Origin: Actinomycetota bacterium
Lineage (GTDB): Bacteria; Actinomycetota; Humimicrobiia; Humimicrobiales; Humimicrobiaceae
DNA length: 9,146 bases
Direction: 5' to 3'
Assembly (NCBI GenBank): GCA_015711775.1
Contig: JACVJB010000022.1
Location: 1 to 9,146 of the forward strand
The notes under the pieces were generated by a model that did not search any database, was not told the DNA's origin, and was given only the letters and a program-made list of their open reading frames with translations. Position numbers and translations under genes: made by a program. This document shows, in pieces, positions 6,385 to 9,146 of the stretch (its first letter is position 1; every line of letters starts with the position of its first letter).

Positions 6385-6545
6385 AATATTCTCCATTTAA
6401 GATGTTTTATAAAAAATTGTTAAAAACAAATTTTATTATAATGTACTTATTTTTATCTAAAAATTGTAAAATGTCATTTAGTATTTCTAAAATCTGCGGT
6501 AATTTTTAATATATTTGTAAAAAATATATTTATCTGGGAGTCGCG

Positions 6546-6752
6546 TTGATTAAAACAGGTTTTGTAACTGACAGTTCTTCAGATATCCCGGTTGAAATTG
6601 CAAAAAAATATGGTATGAGATTGTACCGCTGTATATAATAGGTATTGAGGGCCGCGTATATAAAATTCAGTGATATTATAGTAACCAGGATAACCACAGT
6701 AATAAGCGCCACAGGCCCGGGCATTATCGGAGTTGCGATTAGCCCTGTTTAA
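6546..6752 (+). pseudogene. degV-family remnant: frameshift plus large internal deletion
   Basis: The start is clear: TTG at 6546 with GGGAG at 6536-6540, then LIKTGFVTDSSSDIPVEIAKKYGM, the N-terminus of DegV fatty-acid-binding proteins (TDSSSD motif). At about 6618-6620 one A appears to be lost (AGA ATT became AGATT). The original frame then stops at 6636-6638, while the -1 frame continues with IVPLYIIGIEGRVYK, the next DegV segment, up to about 6665. From about 6675 a frame ending TAA at 6750-6752 reads TTVISATGPGIIGVAI, which resembles the DegV C-terminus (the 'HTGPG' region). The roughly 200 residues normally between these pieces are absent. The gene cannot make a working protein. The N-terminal part is a confident match; the C-terminal part is weaker. 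Confidence 0.78.
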
Positions 6753-6783
6753 AATAAAAAACTGGATTATGGGAGATTTTATA

Positions 6784-7644
6784 ATGTCAATAAATCAAGA
6801 AAATGAAAAGGCGGCCTTCAGCAGCGGAAATATTCCGGTTCTTACTGTTGAAGGGGAACTGCTTCCTGAAGTCTGGGAAAAATCCCTTTGCCAGTTATGG
6901 GAAAATGGCATAGCCATAAAGACACAGTATGACAGGCCAAATGATCCGCCAAGCAGGGATGCTACAATGGTAATGATAATAAATAAGCCGTTTTCTGAAC
7001 CAAGAATTCACAGGGCGCTTCCGACAGGGCTTGATGAACTTGAGATTTACAGGCAGGAAGTGGTGCTGGGTGTGCATGATCACTGGATTGGCAGCCATGG
7101 CTGGTCTTACAGCTATCATAACAGGCTTTTTAATTATATCACCGGCGGCAATTCTGAAGGCGGAGGTAAAAAATACCTGGATCAAATTGAAGCAGTTATT
7201 GAAAATCTCACTGAATGCTTTTACACAAGGAGGGCCCAGGCAATAACCTGGGATCCTGAGCTTGATGCAAAGCACCATGAACCGCCATGCCTGCAGAGAC
7301 TATGGTTCCGTATACTTGAAGATCCGGCAGAGGGCCTGGTTCTTAACATGAATACTCACTGGCGCTCAAGGGATGCTTTTAAAGCAGCATTTATGAATAT
7401 ATTTGCGCTCACTGATCTGCAGAAAAAAGTAGCAGGCAGGATTTCAGCAAATATAAAAAAGCCTGTAGCAATTGGACGGTACGTCGATATAACAGACAGT
7501 TATCACATTTATGGCTCTTACTTTGGACAGTTCAAGGGATTTCTTGAAACGCTGCAGACAAAAACCTTTGAACAGAGAACTTATACATCTGAATATTGCG
7601 AACCATTTTTTGAGGAAGCAAGGAGAAAAATAGCCTCAGAATAG
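6784..7644 (+). CDS. Thymidylate synthase-family protein, archaeal/methanogen-like type
   Basis: Likely makes dTMP from dUMP by reductive methylation with a folate or pterin methylene donor. The protein has 286 residues. Landmarks: DPPSRDATMVM near 54-64, HDHWIGSHGWSYSYHNRL near 98-115, LDQI near 132-135, the arginine pair R149-R150, the nucleophile Cys169 in EPPCLQ, RSRD at 194-197 (phosphate-binding Arg/Ser and Asp), Asn205 in MNIFAL (the residue that selects dUMP; dCMP hydroxymethylases carry Asp here), and SYHIYGS at 239-245. The PCL in place of the bacterial PCH, and the overall wording, fit the archaeal/methanogen-type enzymes rather than E. coli ThyA. The start is ATG 6784, with GGGAG at 6771-6775; an upstream TTG at 6733 would overlap the degV remnant. 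It sits 31 bases after that remnant. The family is sure; the exact reaction and cofactor are inferred. Confidence 0.82.
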   Translation: MSINQENEKAAFSSGNIPVLTVEGELLPEVWEKSLCQLWENGIAIKTQYDRPNDPPSRDATMVMIINKPFSEPRIHRALPTGLDELEIYRQEVVLGVHDHWIGSHGWSYSYHNRLFNYITGGNSEGGGKKYLDQIEAVIENLTECFYTRRAQAITWDPELDAKHHEPPCLQRLWFRILEDPAEGLVLNMNTHWRSRDAFKAAFMNIFALTDLQKKVAGRISANIKKPVAIGRYVDITDSYHIYGSYFGQFKGFLETLQTKTFEQRTYTSEYCEPFFEEARRKIASE

Positions 7645-7697
7645 CAACATCTCAGGTATCCGGATTTTTCAAATTTAAAATGATTTTTTTGGGGTCT

Positions 7698-7726
7698 TTG
7701 GATGTAATTTAAATAATATTTATATT
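7698..7726 (+). promoter_or_regulatory. Candidate promoter for the rpiB-like gene
   Basis: TTGGAT at 7698-7703 and TATATT at 7721-7726 are separated by exactly 17 bases. The -35 matches only TTG and the -10 matches five of six positions. Transcription would begin about 15 bases before the start codon at 7748. The whole stretch is AT-rich, so a chance match is possible. Confidence 0.35.
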
Positions 7727-7747
7727 AATTAAAAGTGAAAGGTGTAC

Positions 7748-8203
7748 ATGGAAAGCGCCAAAAATATAAAAATCGGGCTTGCAAGCGACCATGCCGGATT
7801 CTGTTACAAGGAAGAAATCAAGAAATGGCTTACAGAAAACGGACATGATGTTAAGGATTACGGGGTTTTTAACGAAAAATCCCTTCTGGACTATAAATGT
7901 GTAAAAAACCTTGCTGATGGAGTTTCAAAAGGCAAAGTGCAAAGGGGAATAGCAATATGCGGAACCGGAATTGCCGTCAGCATTGTTGCAAACAAAGTAA
8001 AGGGAATAAGAGCCGCTGTATGCAATGATATGTATACTGCAATAAAAACGCGCCAGCATAATGACTCAAATATTCTTACACTAGGTTCGCGCGTAGTCGG
8101 CCTTGGCCGCGCAATAGAGATAATTAAAGTCTGGTTAAATACAGATTTTGACGGGGGAAGACATGCGCAAAGAAACAGGTATATTTCATCCCTGGAAGAT
8201 TAA
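7748..8203 (+). CDS. RpiB/LacAB-family sugar-phosphate isomerase
   Basis: Interconverts aldose and ketose phosphates, typically ribose-5-phosphate and ribulose-5-phosphate, in the cytosol. The protein has 151 residues, normal for the family. Motifs are ASDHAGF (Asp14, His15), the catalytic base Cys71 in ICGTGI, ANKVKGIRAAVCND, TRQHNDSNILTLGSRVVG (His104, Asn105), and the C-terminal FDGGRHAQRN. Two departures from textbook RpiB are seen: CGTGIG is CGTGIA here, and the DYPD segment is replaced by LLDYKC without the proline. These leave room for a related substrate, such as another pentose or a hexose phosphate. The start is ATG 7748 with GAAAGG at 7737-7742; a GTG two codons upstream lies within that site. 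A class II aldolase follows 216 bases downstream, which suggests a sugar-phosphate pathway. Confidence 0.88.
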   Translation: MESAKNIKIGLASDHAGFCYKEEIKKWLTENGHDVKDYGVFNEKSLLDYKCVKNLADGVSKGKVQRGIAICGTGIAVSIVANKVKGIRAAVCNDMYTAIKTRQHNDSNILTLGSRVVGLGRAIEIIKVWLNTDFDGGRHAQRNRYISSLED

Positions 8204-8419
8204 CCGGTTTAAAAATATTTAACAGGAAATATGGAGGGTCTTAAGTTTTACTTAAATTTCAGGCAATCTGTATAATTCCATGTTTAAATCAGGCTAAATA
8301 AAAAACAATTACATAAAATTCAGTATTTTGCTTATAATTATTTAATTTTTTTTATAAAATATATAGCTGTTGTTCTTTTTTTAAATTATTATCATATTTT
8401 TATCCAGACTGGAGTAATA
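8204..8419. other. AT-rich intergenic region before the aldolase gene
   Basis: This gap has no reading frame with protein-like content. It holds a small dyad and a candidate promoter near its left end, then about 140 bases of AT-rich leader up to the aldolase start. No strong terminator hairpin for the rpiB-like gene was found. Confidence 0.55.
8241..8276 (+). promoter_or_regulatory. Candidate promoter with overlapping small dyad
   Basis: TTTACT at 8247-8252 and a perfect TATAAT at 8271-8276 are separated by 18 bases. The dyad TTAAG (8241-8245) / CTTAA (8251-8255) with a 5-base spacer covers the -35 box, an arrangement that suits a repressor site. Transcription would start near 8283, leaving a leader of about 137 bases before the aldolase gene. 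The dyad is short and AT-rich, so it may be chance; the -10 is the strongest element. Confidence 0.42.
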
Positions 8420-9146
8420 GTGGTAGATATTAAAAACATCAGGTCATCTATTTGTAAAATGGGAAAGCTTCTTTACGACAAGGATCTTACCGATTCCAGC
8501 GGCGGAAATATTTCTGTCCGCGATGGAAATCTTATATATATTAACCCCAGAAGGTCCGGGCAGGACTGGCAGTGGGAAATAGATGAGGATTCCATAATAG
8601 TTACTGACCTTTGTAAAGTGCCGGTAGTTGGTGAAGTGGACAGGATATCAAGGGAGGCTGCAACACATTATTATATATACCAGAACTTTCCTGATGTAAA
8701 TGCAGTAATACACGGCCACCCGTTTTTCATGATGGCTTTTGGCGCGGCACATATGGACATACCTGCCGTAAGCGAAGGAACGCGGGCCGTTGTAGGGATG
8801 CAGCCCATAACAAATATTGCTGAAGTTGTTCCGGGCAGCATTAACCAGGCTGAGGAAGTAGTAAAAAATTTTTTGAAAAGAAGGGAAATTGAACCGGGCT
8901 GCCCTCTTATATGCAATATTCCTTTTCACGGTACTTTTGCTGCAGGAGCTACTATAAATGATGCATTTTTATACACTGAAGTTGCAAATAACTGCGCCAA
9001 AATACTTATTTACAGACAGATAATGTTCGGCAATGATCCAAAGGCTGACTTTTCAATACACAAACAATTTACCAAAGAAGACTTTGAAACAATCGGGGTT
9101 TCAAAGGAAGTGTGCGCCCCGGGATATGTATATACAGATAATACAG
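8420..9146 (+). CDS. Class II aldolase/adducin-family protein (fuculose/ribulose-phosphate type), 3'-truncated
   Basis: A zinc-dependent enzyme of the FucA/AraD fold that cleaves or epimerises sugar phosphates in the cytosol. The frame is open for 242 codons and runs off the window end. Motifs: SGGNISVR at 27-34 (phosphate-binding loop), REAATHYYIY with Glu79 as the likely acid/base, HGHP with zinc ligands His98 and His100, and a third histidine, His170, in PFHGTFAAG. All three zinc ligands and the glutamate are kept, so it should be active. The start is GTG at 8420 with GGAG at 8411-8414 five bases upstream; no ATG precedes the conserved N-terminus. The RRSGQDWQWEID stretch near 44-55 is not one I recognise from E. 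coli FucA. The substrate cannot be told apart among fuculose-1-P, ribulose-phosphate or related sugars. It shares a strand with the rpiB-like gene. Confidence 0.88.
   Translation, partial: MVDIKNIRSSICKMGKLLYDKDLTDSSGGNISVRDGNLIYINPRRSGQDWQWEIDEDSIIVTDLCKVPVVGEVDRISREAATHYYIYQNFPDVNAVIHGHPFFMMAFGAAHMDIPAVSEGTRAVVGMQPITNIAEVVPGSINQAEEVVKNFLKRREIEPGCPLICNIPFHGTFAAGATINDAFLYTEVANNCAKILIYRQIMFGNDPKADFSIHKQFTKEDFETIGVSKEVCAPGYVYTDNT

Noticed and set aside
6385..6396. Upstream ATG for arsC adding four residues
   Set aside because: No ribosome site precedes it, while the GGAG it spans is well placed for the ATG at 6382-6384.
6435..6442. ATTATAAT as a two-way -10 box between arsC and the degV remnant
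   Set aside because: It reads TATAAT on both strands, but no reasonable -35 was found at 16-18 bases on either side, so it is not listed as a promoter.
6530..6724. Minus-strand frame of 64 codons over the degV remnant
   Set aside because: Antisense to sequence that clearly encoded DegV; no ribosome site or motif.
6895..7278. Minus-strand frame and the plus-strand frame at 7031-7246 within the thymidylate synthase gene
   Set aside because: Both are out-of-frame shadows of a gene with conserved catalytic residues.
8207..8221. AT-only inverted repeat just after the rpiB-like gene as a terminator
   Set aside because: The stem has almost no G or C and no T-run follows it.
8648..8929. Two minus-strand frames within the aldolase gene
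   Set aside because: Antisense shadows; the plus-strand frame carries the zinc-site histidines.
1..9146. CRISPR array, tRNA or rRNA gene, insertion sequence, attachment site
   Set aside because: No regularly spaced direct repeats, cloverleaf candidates, transposase motifs or flanking terminal repeats were recognised on reading through both strands.

Overview
From about base 531 onward the window reads as AT-rich bacterial chromosome: short intergenic gaps, clear Shine-Dalgarno sites, tight or overlapping gene spacing, and codon use rich in AAA, ATA, GAA and AGG. The lineage cannot be fixed from the sequence. A Tad pilus locus, a PadR/HAAS regulatory pair, an archaeal-type thymidylate synthase and sugar-phosphate enzymes would suit a low-GC Gram-positive or a related uncultivated, possibly anaerobic, lineage (inference). 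The first ~530 bases are different. They encode, on the minus strand, an internal piece of an MFS transporter that looks like stramenopile (diatom/oomycete-type) proteins in sequence and codon use. It stops abruptly where the C-terminus of TadB begins, so it is most likely an assembly chimera or contaminant.

Layout: (1) 1-533, MFS fragment, minus strand. (2) ~534-1585, end of a tad (type IVc pilus) operon: the last 33 or so codons of tadB, then complete tadC. (3) 1575-1778, a start-less, coding-like reading stretch convergent with tadC, probably a gene remnant. (4) 1898-5331, a five-gene module: operator/promoter, PadR repressor, HAAS/DUF1700 membrane protein, DUF4097 beta-solenoid protein, and two paralogous lipoproteins of the GIN/DUF2807 family, closed by a possible terminator. 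(5) 5378-5830, a small three-helix membrane protein of unknown function. It converges on arsC (minus strand, 5923-6384) across a shared bidirectional hairpin. (6) 6546-6752, a decayed degV remnant. (7) 6784-7644, a divergent thymidylate synthase of the archaeal/methanogen type. (8) 7748-8203, an RpiB/LacAB-type sugar-phosphate isomerase. (9) 8420 to the window end, a class II (fuculose/ribulose-phosphate type) aldolase, cut by the window end.

How the genes work together: the PadR module is the most coherent unit. A 9-bp perfect palindrome overlaps the likely -35 box in front of padR, which points to autorepression. Padr/HAAS and HAAS/DUF4097 overlap at stop/start, and the downstream products are membrane-anchored or lipid-anchored beta-solenoids. 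It looks like an envelope-directed regulatory and surface module of unknown signal. RpiB and the class II aldolase are consistent with pentose or deoxy-sugar phosphate catabolism, although each seems to have its own promoter. No RNA genes, CRISPR array or insertion sequence were seen.
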